From assembly GCF_030646165.1 (NCBI RefSeq), contig NZ_JAUTDO010000001.1, forward strand, positions 434,001 to 498,000: a stretch of DNA of 64,000 bases, in the 5' to 3' direction. The stretch's first letter is position 1; every line of letters starts with the position of its first letter. The translations under genes and the position numbers were made by a program. A model generated the notes under the pieces. That model searched no databases and was not told the DNA's origin. It worked only from the letters and a program-made list of their open reading frames with translations. Origin of the DNA: Conexibacter sp. CPCC 206217 (GTDB lineage Bacteria; Actinomycetota; Thermoleophilia; Solirubrobacterales; Solirubrobacteraceae). Positions 9,830-16,591 of the stretch are shown piece by piece.

Positions 9830-10198
9830 CTACAACTGCTCGATCACGAACGCGACGACCGCCACGACGACGATCGCCGCGACCATCCACAGCAGCAACT
9901 GCAGCGGCGACGGCCCGCGGCGGACCTCGGTCGGCAGCAGGTGCGCCTGCAGCAGCACGTCGCGCGAGGCCGAGATGCCGGAGCGCGGGACCATCACGTC
10001 GCGCGGTCCGGAGGCGAGGAAGTCAGGGACGTCGAAGCCCATGCTGCGGCGCAGAATGCTCGGCACGCCCTCCTCCAGCAGCAGCCCCTGGATGAACTCG
10101 CCCTCTATCTGATTTCTGACGCCGAGCACGCGCACCAGCTCGCCCTGCGCGTACTCGGGATTGACCTTGCCCGCGATGTCGTCGGGCGGGAGGGTCAT
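9830..10198 (-). CDS. DUF2007-type putative signal-transducing protein with C-terminal membrane helix
   Basis: 122 aa. Residues 20-80 fit the DUF2007 domain (LVRVLGVRNQIEGEFIQGLL, then a segment ending in VMVPRSG), a ferredoxin-like fold of unknown role. Residues about 98-120 form one hydrophobic helix (LLLWMVAAIVVVAVVAFVI), so the protein is probably tail-anchored. It lies 4 bases after the mec gene and is the last gene of the sulfur/Tat operon. Whether it serves that pathway is unknown. Confidence 0.78.
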   Translation of the reverse strand: MTLPPDDIAGKVNPEYAQGELVRVLGVRNQIEGEFIQGLLLEEGVPSILRRSMGFDVPDFLASGPRDVMVPRSGISASRDVLLQAHLLPTEVRRGPSPLQLLLWMVAAIVVVAVVAFVIEQL

Positions 10199-10202
10199 CG
10201 CG

Positions 10203-10595
10203 CTACTGGACCACCAAGTGCGCTTCGCTGACGACGCCGTCGACGATTCTCCAGGCGCGCACGTCGGCGTCGGCGTTCGCGATCCCGACGATCACGTAGA
10301 GCGAGTCGGGATAGAAGGCGAGGTTGATATCCGTCTGCGACGGCTCGGGCGCCGTGCGCGTGTGCGAGTGGTAGATCGCACCGAGCTCGTGGCCGCCGTC
10401 CTCGATCGCATCGAGGATCTCGAGCTGCTGCCTGCCGTCGATCTCGTAGCGCAACGGACTGGCGGCGGTGTTCTCCGCCGGAAAGATTCTGACGGCGGAA
10501 CCGTCGGCTGACGCGATCATGCCGCAGCACTCGTTCGGTGCTTCGGCACGGGCGTGGGCGATCAGCTGGTCGTAGAGCTCGCGGGCGATCTTCAT
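10203..10595 (-). CDS. mec: JAMM/MPN+ metallopeptidase, Mec-like (CysO-cysteine peptidase)
   Basis: 130 aa, a compact JAB1/MPN+ domain. All metal-site residues are present: E22 in PNECCG, then H76-S-H78-x7-S86-x2-D89. In mycobacteria Mec cleaves cysteine from the thiocarboxylate carrier protein CysO after CysM has added O-phosphoserine-derived cysteine. moeZ, cysO and cysM lie upstream on the same strand, which strongly supports the same role. Two ferritin-like genes and tatA are placed between. It could also trim the C-terminus of CysO, which here ends in one residue beyond Gly-Gly (see findings). Confidence 0.9.
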   Translation of the reverse strand: MKIARELYDQLIAHARAEAPNECCGMIASADGSAVRIFPAENTAASPLRYEIDGRQQLEILDAIEDGGHELGAIYHSHTRTAPEPSQTDINLAFYPDSLYVIVGIANADADVRAWRIVDGVVSEAHLVVQ

Positions 10596-10629
10596 CGCCC
10601 GCGATCCTACCTGTGCTGCGGAGCTTCCG

Positions 10630-10839
10630 TTAGGCGACGTCGCGCTCGCGCTCGGTGCGCACGGCGGTCAGCTCGCGCTCGTCGTCGTCGTCCTTGTTGA
10701 CGCCGGCCAGCGAGTCCTTGAACTCTCGCATGCCCTTGCCGATCGATCTGCCGGCCTCGGGAAGCTTCTTCGGGCCGAGGATGATCAGCGCGATTACGAG
10801 GACGAGGATGATCTCCATCGGTCCGATCTGAGAGAACAT
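10630..10839 (-). CDS. tatA: Sec-independent protein translocase TatA/TatE
   Basis: 69 aa. One transmembrane helix (MEIILVLVIALIILG) is followed by the P-K-K-L-P-E-A-G-R-S-I-G-K amphipathic helix and the F-K-D segment of TatA, then an acidic, charged tail. The start at 10839 is chosen because the GAAGGAG ribosome binding site precedes it. TatA forms the pore of the twin-arginine pathway. No tatC is in the window. The two genes immediately upstream encode Tat-type signal peptides, which hints at co-expression of substrate and translocase. Confidence 0.93.
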   Translation of the reverse strand: MFSQIGPMEIILVLVIALIILGPKKLPEAGRSIGKGMREFKDSLAGVNKDDDDERELTAVRTERERDVA

Positions 10840-10953
10840 GCGGGCTCTGCTCCTTCGTAGCTGAACCACCCGCCGCCGTGTCACGACGCGTACGGGCGAT
10901 GCGGATGGGTTCTGTAAATGCTACCCCTGATGCGCAACGCGCGCGAGCGCGGA

Positions 10954-11646
10954 TCACGGGATGGTCGCATCACCGGTCTCGAACGGTTCCGGAACGACCA
11001 CTGCGGGGTCGCTGCTGAGCAGCCCTCGCAGGACCGTCGCGTGCTGCCCCTCGGCCGCCGTGATCTGCGTCGCGATCGCCAGCATGCGGCCGTCGCCGAG
11101 CTCGCGCACGGCCCCGAGATACAGCCGCAGCTGGGCATTCTCCAGCTCGATCGCGAAGCGCGCGACGTCGTCGACGGTCGCGAGCAGGTCGAGCGGGAGG
11201 CTCAGCCCCGCGCGCTCGCGGGCGCGCGCCAGCTCGGCGTCGGAGCGCGGCAGCGGCGGGATTCTGCCGCCGAGCGTGTCGAGCGCGCTCGTCAAGACCT
11301 CGGCGTGTTGGCGCTCCTGCGCGCCGAAGCGGCGCAGGATCCGCCGCACCGACGGCACCGGCGGCCCGTCGCGCAGCGCGAGCTCGTAGCTGGCGATTGC
11401 CACCTGCTCGAGCGTCAGCGCCTGCGCGATCACCGTCGCGTCGCCGCCGGCCTGCGCGAGCGTCGTCGCCCCGCCCACCTGCGCGAGCGCCCTGCCGCCG
11501 CCAGCCTGCGCGAGCGCGGTGCCGCCGCCCACCTGCGCGAGCGCGGACCCGCCGCCGGCCGCCGCGACCGTCGCGCCGCCCGCCGCCGCAGCCGCGAGCA
11601 GCTGGCGCCGGCTCACCGCGCCGCCGTCACGCGCCACCCCGCTCAT
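10954..11646 (-). CDS. Tat-exported ferritin-like domain protein with repeated ALAQ segment
   Basis: 230 aa. A Tat-type signal (S-R-R-Q-L-L then Ala/Gly-rich) occupies residues 12-33. Residues 35-69 are four near-identical 9-residue units (ALAQVGGGT, ALAQAGGGR and so on). The mature part is a four-helix ferritin-like domain with paired acidic/histidine motifs: EQVAIASY, QERQHAEVL, ELENAQLRLY and AEGQHATVL. It could bind a di-iron or di-manganese centre, though its activity is unknown. Its ATG overlaps the stop of the preceding ferritin-like gene, so the two are translationally coupled. Confidence 0.83.
   Translation of the reverse strand: MSGVARDGGAVSRRQLLAAAAAGGATVAAAGGGSALAQVGGGTALAQAGGGRALAQVGGATTLAQAGGDATVIAQALTLEQVAIASYELALRDGPPVPSVRRILRRFGAQERQHAEVLTSALDTLGGRIPPLPRSDAELARARERAGLSLPLDLLATVDDVARFAIELENAQLRLYLGAVRELGDGRMLAIATQITAAEGQHATVLRGLLSSDPAVVVPEPFETGDATIP
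11440..11544 (-). repeat. Four tandem 27-bp repeats inside the ferritin-like gene
   Basis: The repeats encode consecutive 9-aa units of the form ALAQ-[VA]-GG-x-x. At DNA level each contains CTGCGCGAGCG (plus strand) spaced 27 bp apart. They lie directly after the Tat signal sequence, and each unit contains an A-L-A-Q match to a signal peptidase I cleavage site. Confidence 0.75.
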
Positions 11647-12275
11647 CTTCCCCCCGTCACGAACGCCGTCGGGACCGGCCAGCGGCCCAGTCGCTGCAGC
11701 AGCACGGCGTCGTGCTCGGCCTCCACCGCGGCGATCGAGGCCGCGGTCGCGCGCAGCACCGGATCGGCCAGGCGCGGGACGATCTGGACGTAGACGGCGA
11801 TCGTCTCCTGCTCGACGTCGTGCAGTATCCGCAGCACGTCGGCGGCGGTGCCCGGAAGGCCGAAGTCGTAGCTGGGCCGCGCGCCGACTGGCGTCGCGCC
11901 CACGCCGGCGATCAGCTGCTGCAGCCGCTCGACATGGCGGCGCTCCTGCTGCAGGAAGCGCTCGGCGTCAAGCAGCGCGGGCGGGTCCAGCAGGGGCAGG
12001 CCGGACGTGTACGCGGCGACCTGCAGATGCTCCGCGGCGAGCGCGCCGTTGAGCAGGTCGGCGTCGCCGCTGACGCCGACGGGGATGCGGCCGGGCGGCG
12101 CTGAGGACAGCCGTTCGGCGTCGTCGTCGATCGGGTCACCGCCGCAGCCGGCGAGCGCAGCCGCGCCGGAGGCCGCGACCGCCGCAGCCGGCACGCCGAC
12201 GAGCGCCCCGCGCAGGAAGCTACGGCGCGAGGGCAGAGGGGAACTGGTGGGGCGGGCGGGCGGCCCTACCACCAC
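11643..12275 (-). CDS. Tat-exported ferritin-like lipoprotein
   Basis: 210 aa, GTG start overlapping the cysM end by 10 bp. The signal has the twin arginine SRRSFLRG (residues 16-23), a hydrophobic core and a lipobox L-A-G-C with C44 as the lipidated residue. It should therefore be folded before export and anchored in the outer leaflet of the cell membrane. The ferritin-like domain shows AAEHLQVAAY, QQERRHVERL, VEQETIAVYV and VEAEHDAVLL, the four metal-ligand helices. It probably works with the neighbouring ferritin-like protein, whose start codon overlaps its stop. The role is unknown; metal handling or oxidative protection is plausible. Confidence 0.85.
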   Translation of the reverse strand: MVVGPPARPTSSPLPSRRSFLRGALVGVPAAAVAASGAAALAGCGGDPIDDDAERLSSAPPGRIPVGVSGDADLLNGALAAEHLQVAAYTSGLPLLDPPALLDAERFLQQERRHVERLQQLIAGVGATPVGARPSYDFGLPGTAADVLRILHDVEQETIAVYVQIVPRLADPVLRATAASIAAVEAEHDAVLLQRLGRWPVPTAFVTGGR

Positions 12276-13237
12276 ACGGTCGAGTCGAGATTCTCGATCT
12301 CGTCGACCGGCCGGGTGTAGATCCCGGAGGAGAGGTACTTCCAGCCGTCGTCGCAGACGATGAAGACGACGTTGCCCTCGTCCAGCTCGTTGGCGATGCG
12401 GACCGCCACACGCGCGATCGCGCCGGAGGAGACACCGGCGAAGATGCCTTCCTCGTCGAGCAGCTTGCGCGTCCAGATGATCGCGTCGCGGTTGGTGACG
12501 AAGATCTTGCGGTCGAGCAGCGAGAGGTCGATGATCGGCGGGATGAAGCCGTCGTCGAGCGAGCGCAGGCCCTGCACGGGCTCGCCCTGCATCGGCTCCG
12601 CGGCGACGATCTTGACGGCATCGCCGAGCACCTCTTTGAAGCGACGGGCGTTACCCATCAGCGTGCCGCCCGTGCCGAGGCCGGCGACGAAGGCGCTGAT
12701 CTCGTCGAGCTCCTCGAGGATCTCCAGCGCCGTGCCGTTGTAGTGCGCGAGCGGGTTCGCCTCGTTGCCGTACTGGTACGGCATGTAGTACTGCGGATCG
12801 CCCTCGGCCATCTGCAACGCCAGCTCGACGGCGCCGTTGGAGCCCTTCGAGCCGTCCGAGTAGACGATCTCGGCGCCGTACATCTGCAGCAGCTGCGTGC
12901 GCTCCGGCGTGACGTTGTCGGGCATCACGACCTTGAGTCTGTAGCCCTTGCGCTTGCAGATCATCGCGAGCGAGATGCCGGTGTTGCCGGAGGTCGGCTC
13001 GAGGATCGTCTGGCCGGGCTTGATCGCGCCTCTGGCCTCCGCATCCTCGATCAGCGAGCGTGCGACGCGGTCCTTGACCGAACCCGTCGGGTTGCTCGAC
13101 TCCAGCTTGGCCCAGATGCGCACGCCGGGCTTCGGCGAGAGGCGCTTGAGCTCGACGAGCGGCGTGTTGCCGATCGCTTGGACGATGTCGCCGTAGCGAC
13201 CGCCGCAGGGCTTGTTCTCGAGGCGTTCAGAAGCCAT
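12266..13237 (-). CDS. cysM: Cysteine synthase CysM-type (O-phosphoserine/CysO-dependent)
   Basis: 323 aa from the ATG at 13237 (a TTG at 13267 would add ten residues). PLP-binding lysine lies in NPTGSVKDR, with the phosphate-cradle TSGNTG and the substrate loop GTGGTLMGN. The C-terminal extension ending in D-S-T-V-W-W is like mycobacterial CysM, which uses O-phosphoserine and the thiocarboxylated carrier CysO. cysO lies 76 bases upstream, moeZ before it and mec downstream, so this CysO-dependent version is far more likely than sulfide-dependent O-acetylserine sulfhydrylase. Confidence 0.94.
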   Translation of the reverse strand: MASERLENKPCGGRYGDIVQAIGNTPLVELKRLSPKPGVRIWAKLESSNPTGSVKDRVARSLIEDAEARGAIKPGQTILEPTSGNTGISLAMICKRKGYRLKVVMPDNVTPERTQLLQMYGAEIVYSDGSKGSNGAVELALQMAEGDPQYYMPYQYGNEANPLAHYNGTALEILEELDEISAFVAGLGTGGTLMGNARRFKEVLGDAVKIVAAEPMQGEPVQGLRSLDDGFIPPIIDLSLLDRKIFVTNRDAIIWTRKLLDEEGIFAGVSSGAIARVAVRIANELDEGNVVFIVCDDGWKYLSSGIYTRPVDEIENLDSTVWW

Positions 13238-13313
13238 TACTTCACGGAGTGTAGCGGTGGGATGCAAGCGTGATCCGGGCGCGGTCAGCGCCCGGATCGC
13301 ACCAGAACCTGCC

Positions 13314-13589
13314 TCAGCGGCCGCCAGCCATGGCCGGCAGGATGACGAGCGTGTCGCCCTCGCCGACAGCGGTCTGCAGGCCGTCGAGCACGCGCACGTC
13401 CTCGTCGTTGAGGTAGACGTTGACGTAGCGGTTCAGCTCGCCCTCGGCGGAGAACAGCTGCGACTGCGTCTGCGGGTGGTCGCTCGCGAGCGACTTGAGC
13501 ACCTCACCGACGCTGGAGCCCTCAGCGCTGACGGTCTTCTCGCCGCCGACCGACGGGCGCAGGACCGGTGGAATCTTCACAGTTGCCAT
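13314..13589 (-). CDS. cysO: Ubiquitin-like sulfur carrier CysO (MoaD/ThiS family)
   Basis: 91 aa beta-grasp protein starting MATVKIPPVLR, with the conserved VNVYLNDEDVRVLDG and DTLVILPAMAGG segments. MoeZ adenylates the C-terminal glycine and converts it to a thiocarboxylate that feeds CysM. Unusually, the di-glycine is not the C-terminus: an arginine codon (CGC) precedes the TGA, giving ...AMAGGR. A peptidase would have to remove that residue before activation. The gene lies 13 bases after moeZ, so the two are co-transcribed. Confidence 0.92.
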   Translation of the reverse strand: MATVKIPPVLRPSVGGEKTVSAEGSSVGEVLKSLASDHPQTQSQLFSAEGELNRYVNVYLNDEDVRVLDGLQTAVGEGDTLVILPAMAGGR

Positions 13590-13602
13590 AGTTCGGTCAA
13601 CC

Positions 13603-14784
13603 CTAACCGGCCGCGGCGCAGAACGCCTCGTAATCGGGGAACACGCCCATCTCGTCGTCGGTGATCGACTCCGGGTCGCGTGAGCAGACGGGGCAGTCCG
13701 GGTCACGGCGCACCTTCAGCTCCGTGAACGTCGCGCCGAGCGCTTCGTACAGCAGCAGGCGGCCGATCAGCGGCTCGCCCTCGCCGAGCACCAGCTTGAC
13801 GACCTCGGTCGCCTGCAGCAGGCCCATCGTGCCGGGCAGCACGCCGAGCACGCCGTTGGCGCCGCACGACGGCGCCATGTCGGCCGGCGGCGGGGTCGGG
13901 TAGAGGCAGCGGTAGCAGGGGCCGTCGTACGGGGCGAAGACCGACAGCTGGCCGTCGAAGCCGAGGATCGAGGCCGACACGACCGGGATTCTCAGCCGCA
14001 CGCTGGCGTCGTTGATCAGGTAGCGCGTGGGGAAGTTGTCGAGGCCGTCGACGATCACGTCGTAGCCCTCGATGATCTCCATCACGTTGGAGGCGTCGAG
14101 CCGGACCGGGTACTTGACGACTCTGACGTCGGAGTTGAGGTTCGCGATCGTCGCCTCGGCCGAGTCGACCTTCAGGTCGCCGACGCGGTCCTGCGTGTGG
14201 ATCACCTGGCGCTGCAGGTTCGACAGGTCGACCGTGTCGTTGTCGACGATCCCGAGCGTGCCGATGCCGGCCGCCGCGAGGTAGAGCGCGGTCGGGGCGC
14301 CGAGGCCGCCGGCGCCGAGCAGCAGGACTCTCGCGTCGAGCAGCTTCAGCTGGCCCTCGGTGCCGACCTCGGACATCAGGATGTGACGCGAGTAGCGGTC
14401 GCGCTGCTCGGGCGTGAGTGTGCGCGGGACGTCGACCGAGTAGCCGCGGTCCTTCCACAGCGTGATGCCGCCGGTCATCGACTCGACGTTGGTGTAGCCG
14501 AGGTCCTCGCTCAGCGTGCGCGCGGCGTACGCCGAGCGGTTGCCGGAGGCGCAGTAGAGCACGACGTGGGCGTCGCGGTCAGGCACCACGCCCTCGATCC
14601 GCGACTCGAGGTAGGCACGCGGGACGTGTCTGGCACCGGGCAGGTGACCGACCGAGAACTCCTCGGTCTCGCGCACGTCGACGAGAACCGTGCCGTTGCC
14701 GAGCTGCTCGTGCACGGCCGCGGGATCCACCTCGTGGATCTGGCTCTTGATGTTGCGGAGCAGCTCCGCTCCGGACGGGCTCAT
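13603..14784 (-). CDS. moeZ: CysO/MoaD-activating adenylyl- and sulfurtransferase, rhodanese-ThiF order (MoeZ-like)
   Basis: 393 aa. Residues about 20-115 are a rhodanese domain with catalytic C78 in the loop YCASGNRS. Residues about 122-380 are a ThiF/MoeB E1-type domain with nucleotide loop GAGGLG (157-162) and a zinc site formed by C290, C293, C364 and C367. MoeZ adenylates the carrier's C-terminal glycine and transfers sulfur from its rhodanese persulfide. In mycobacterial MoeZ and eukaryotic MOCS3 the rhodanese is at the C-terminus; here the order is reversed. AGGAG lies 11 bases before the ATG. It heads the operon. Confidence 0.92.
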   Translation of the reverse strand: MSPSGAELLRNIKSQIHEVDPAAVHEQLGNGTVLVDVRETEEFSVGHLPGARHVPRAYLESRIEGVVPDRDAHVVLYCASGNRSAYAARTLSEDLGYTNVESMTGGITLWKDRGYSVDVPRTLTPEQRDRYSRHILMSEVGTEGQLKLLDARVLLLGAGGLGAPTALYLAAAGIGTLGIVDNDTVDLSNLQRQVIHTQDRVGDLKVDSAEATIANLNSDVRVVKYPVRLDASNVMEIIEGYDVIVDGLDNFPTRYLINDASVRLRIPVVSASILGFDGQLSVFAPYDGPCYRCLYPTPPPADMAPSCGANGVLGVLPGTMGLLQATEVVKLVLGEGEPLIGRLLLYEALGATFTELKVRRDPDCPVCSRDPESITDDEMGVFPDYEAFCAAAG

Positions 14785-14858
14785 CGGCAGAATCTCCTAA
14801 AAGGGGGTCGGCTTTTATCGCTTCAGAAAGGATAGCGGCCCGTTACGCTGTCTGGGTC

Positions 14859-15476
14859 GTGCCTGCCCGTCTGCGCCTCACGCTCCTCGTCACAACCGCC
14901 ATTCTCGTCGCTGCGCTCGGCGGCGTGGTGGTGTTCGGCGGCGGCAGCGACGGCGCCTCCGACGCCAAGGGCGCCGACCCGACCGGCTTCCACGGGGCCG
15001 TGCGCCCGCCCGGTGCGCCGGTGCCCGACTTCCGCCTCAGAGACCAGGACGGCAAGCTCGCGACGATGGACCAGTACCGCGGCAGAACGGTCGTGCTGAC
15101 GTTCATGTACTCGACCTGCGAGGACACCTGCCCGCTGGCCGCGCAATCGATCCGCGGCGCGCTCGACGACCTCGGCGAGGACCTGCCGGTGATCGCGGTC
15201 AGCGTCGACCCGAAAGACGACACGCCGTTCCACGTCGACAACTTCCTCGTGAAGCAGAGAATGAACGGGCGCATGCGCTTCCTCACGGGCACGCGCGCGC
15301 AACTGGAGCCGATCTGGAAGGCGTACGGGATCCAGCCGCAGGGCCAGGGCTTCGAGCACTCCGCCTCGACGGTCGTGATCGGCGCCGACGGCCAGCAGAG
15401 AGTCGGCTTCCTGACGAACCAGCTGACGCCCGACGGTCTCGCGGCCGACCTGCGCCGCGTGCAGCGCGAGAGCTGA
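14859..15476 (+). CDS. SCO1/SenC/PrrC family copper chaperone
   Basis: 205 aa, GTG start. One N-terminal membrane helix (residues 5-27) anchors a thioredoxin-fold domain outside the cell. The copper-binding motif C-x3-C-P (CEDTCP) and the distal histidine in GFEHSAS are both present, as is the VSVDPKDDT segment. These proteins deliver copper to the CuA centre of cytochrome oxidase. No oxidase genes are in the window. Four of its arginines are AGA codons and none is AGG, which illustrates the codon bias described in the findings. The end of the gene forms part of a terminator hairpin. Confidence 0.92.
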   Translation: MPARLRLTLLVTTAILVAALGGVVVFGGGSDGASDAKGADPTGFHGAVRPPGAPVPDFRLRDQDGKLATMDQYRGRTVVLTFMYSTCEDTCPLAAQSIRGALDDLGEDLPVIAVSVDPKDDTPFHVDNFLVKQRMNGRMRFLTGTRAQLEPIWKAYGIQPQGQGFEHSASTVVIGADGQQRVGFLTNQLTPDGLAADLRRVQRES

Positions 15477-15498
15477 GCGCCCGCGGCGCCCAGCTCTC
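15468..15498. terminator. Strong bidirectional terminator hairpin
   Basis: GAGAGCTG (15468-15475) pairs perfectly with CAGCTCTC (15491-15498). Inside it GCGCC (15477-15481) pairs with GGCGC (15485-15489) around a three-base loop, leaving one A/C mismatch. The left arm includes the last codons of the SCO1 gene. It sits between convergent genes and can serve both. Confidence 0.7.
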
Positions 15499-15511
15499 AC
15501 ACGACCTCAGA

Positions 15512-16297
15512 TCAGCTGCACTTCTGGTTCGGCGAGACCGCGTTCAGCGGGCCGTCGATGAACGGCGCGGCCTGGTCGAACGTGAAGGCCGCCTCGAACG
15601 GCCAGCCGCCCGACGGGCACTTGACCGTCTGGACGTACGGGACCTTCGTGCTCTTGCCGCCTCTTCTGACCGTCGTCGTCGCCTTGACGTCGACGTGGAA
15701 GTAGACGAGCGGCGCCCAGGCGGTGCCCGGGATGACCTCCTGCAGGTCCTGCGGGAGTCTCACGTTGAGCTTGTAGCCGTACTTGCCGGACGCCTTCACC
15801 AGTCTGCCGGTGATCGGCGCCGCGATCGGCAGCGGGTTGGTGCCGGCGACGTACAGCTGCAGCGTGTTGCCGGGGCTGTTGACCGCCGTCACTCTCAGCG
15901 TCTCCGGAACGCGCGTGCCGTTCAGGAAGCCGATCGCTCTCGCGGTGCCCTTGCCGACGATCGACCCTCTCGGGCACTTCGACAGGCTGCGGTTCGCGTT
16001 GATCGTCTGCAGCGAGCAGGTCGGGAACGCTCTGTTGTTGAACTCGACGCCCTTGCCGAACGAGACGGAGACGGTCTCCGTCGTCGCGGGCTCGGACGTC
16101 GGGCTCTGGATCGTGACGCCGATCGACGCGGCCTTCGGCGCTCTTGACGTACCTGACTTCGCCGGGGAGATGGTGACTCTCAGGTTCTGCACCATGTCCA
16201 CCGGCTTCGGCGGATCAGCGGCCTGTGCCGAGGCCGCCGTGACGCCGAGCGCTGCCAGCGTGACCCCAGCGAGGGTCCGCCAACGGGGAAACGACAT
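15512..16297 (-). CDS. Secreted hypothetical protein
   Basis: 261 aa with a clear Sec signal peptide (WRTLAGVTLAALGVTAASAQA, cleaved near residue 26). The mature part is beta-rich with repeated VTISP and VTIQSP strands and four cysteines (around residues 93, 107, 233 and 260), which could form two disulfides. There is no known enzyme motif. An AGGAGG ribosome binding site precedes the ATG. The 135 bases upstream are AT-richer and probably hold the promoter. It resembles secreted Ig-like proteins common in Thermoleophilia, but the function is unknown. Confidence 0.78.
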   Translation of the reverse strand: MSFPRWRTLAGVTLAALGVTAASAQAADPPKPVDMVQNLRVTISPAKSGTSRAPKAASIGVTIQSPTSEPATTETVSVSFGKGVEFNNRAFPTCSLQTINANRSLSKCPRGSIVGKGTARAIGFLNGTRVPETLRVTAVNSPGNTLQLYVAGTNPLPIAAPITGRLVKASGKYGYKLNVRLPQDLQEVIPGTAWAPLVYFHVDVKATTTVRRGGKSTKVPYVQTVKCPSGGWPFEAAFTFDQAAPFIDGPLNAVSPNQKCS

Positions 16298-16432
16298 GCA
16301 TCCTCCTCTTGGTACTGCGGTGCGGATGGGACTTGGGGGGGAATCTAGTTACAAACTCCCTCCCCGTGCCAGGGATTCGGGAGCAAGTGACAGATGTCCT
16401 CAATCGGACAACTGTAACCGCCGATGTCCAGC

Positions 16433-16591
16433 TCAGCTGGCGTGTTCGCCGTCGGCGCCGGCTCTTCTGGCCGCGTCGCGACGGCGCTGACGGACGGTGC
16501 TGACCGCCAACGCGCCAGCCAGCAGCAGCGCCGGCGCGGCGTAGACGATCGACACGTACCAGTGTCCGAGGTGAGCGAAGACGACGGTCAT
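16433..16591 (-). CDS. Small single-helix membrane protein
   Basis: 52 aa: MTVVFAHLGHWYVSIVYAAP, then a continuing hydrophobic helix (ALLLAGALAV) and an Arg-rich basic tail. The ATG overlaps the stop of the upstream multi-pass membrane gene as ATGA, so the two are translationally coupled and probably form a complex. The N-terminal HLGHWY could be an external or metal-facing segment. It is easily missed because of its size, but coupling and hydrophobicity support it as a real gene. Confidence 0.68.
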   Translation of the reverse strand: MTVVFAHLGHWYVSIVYAAPALLLAGALAVSTVRQRRRDAARRAGADGEHAS

